Assembly (NCBI GenBank): GCA_023392995.1
Contig: JAEWMZ010000295.1
Span: forward strand, 1-6,499
DNA length: 6,499 nucleotides
Source: Bacillota bacterium
GTDB lineage: Bacteria; Bacillota; Clostridia; Lachnospirales; Lachnospiraceae
Direction: 5' to 3'
The translations under genes were made by a program, and so were the position numbers. The notes below the pieces were generated by a model. The model was not told the origin of the DNA, searched no databases, and worked only from the letters and a program-made list of their open reading frames with translations. Every line of letters begins with the position of its first letter. Positions within the stretch are counted from its first letter, which is position 1. Positions 6,390 through 6,499 of the stretch are shown piece after piece.

Positions 6390-6454
6390 CTAAGTCAGGG
6401 GCTCAAAATCAGGAGCTTGATAAGAACTTCAAGCCCCTGATTTAGTACTTTTCT
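6381..6454. repeat. 74-bp inverted repeat with 23-bp arms
   Basis: Arm 6381-6403 matches the complement of 6432-6454 at 21 of 23 positions; one difference (G6394 with T6441) is a G-U pair in plus-strand RNA. The loop 6404-6431 contains a third, related copy, AATCAGGAGCTTGA (6407-6420), which can pair with 6429-6442 instead, so two exclusive foldings are possible. The structure lies exactly where the partner gene is broken, so it may be an insertion-sequence end or a pair of fused terminal repeats. I found no flanking target duplication. Confidence 0.6.
6406..6443. terminator. Possible terminator hairpin within the inverted repeat
   Basis: The inner fold has stem 6407-6420 with 6429-6442 (13 of 14 pairs) and an 8-nt loop. 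On the minus strand it runs AAATCAGG at the 5' side and ends in CTGATTTT, the usual A-tract, GC stem and T-tract pattern. If active it would stop transcription from the right before it reaches the ATPase gene. Confidence 0.4.
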
Positions 6455-6499
6455 TTTGAACCAAGTCACGCATGCGGACCACCTATGTAGATTTGATTG
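6455..6499. other. Right-edge DNA, unassigned, possibly part of an insertion
   Basis: These 45 bases are more GC-rich than the ATPase operon. On the minus strand one frame ends in IYIGGPHA and a TGA at 6470-6468, which could be the C-terminus of a gene (a transposase is one option) just before its terminator. A few codons are not enough to identify it. Confidence 0.25.

Noticed and set aside
6395..6499. Minus-strand frame open from the right edge to a TGA at 6397-6395
   Set aside because: It runs through the hairpin, is in a different frame from the partner remnant, and its translation does not resemble a real protein.

Overview
The window looks like a chromosomal segment of a low-GC Gram-positive anaerobe, most likely a Clostridia/Lachnospiraceae-type bacterium. 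The reasons are strong AGGAGG-type ribosome binding sites, a YesM/YesN-type two-component pair, AT-rich intergenic DNA and a ClbS/DfsB-type gene. This is inferred from style and gene content; no species marker is present.

Layout, left to right. (1) Positions 1-2624, minus strand: a sensor histidine kinase followed by its response regulator, overlapping by 20 bp and driven by a near-consensus promoter at 2683-2711. The regulator is cut by the left window edge after its receiver domain and linker, before any DNA-binding domain. (2) Positions 2625-3024: a divergent intergenic region with back-to-back promoter candidates, two small hairpins and a 154-bp palindromic element (2839-2992). That element has 16-bp imperfect terminal inverted repeats and a perfect 11-bp flanking direct repeat, the signature of a MITE-like insertion. 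It sits just upstream of the ribosome binding site of the next gene. (3) Positions 3025-3576, plus strand: a ClbS/DfsB-family four-helix-bundle protein. (4) Positions 3577-3874: intergenic, with a strong terminator hairpin that can serve both convergent genes. (5) Positions 3875-6250, minus strand: a 791-residue Rad50/SMC-like ABC ATPase with a CxxC zinc hook, AT-rich compared with the left half. (6) Positions 6240-6389, minus strand: the last ~49 codons of an upstream partner gene that overlaps the ATPase start. It is cut off at a 74-bp inverted-repeat structure (6381-6454), beyond which the DNA is unrelated and more GC-rich.

How the parts relate. The kinase and regulator form one signalling unit; its target genes are not visible. 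The ClbS-like gene is a single-gene unit. The ATPase plus the small overlapping upstream gene resembles the architecture of multi-gene defence systems built on a Rad50-like ATPase and a small partner (Lamassu- or ABC-three-component-like). Here the partner appears truncated and no effector is visible, so the locus may be a decaying or rearranged system. The defence assignment is inference; the ATPase motifs, the overlap and the truncation are seen directly.
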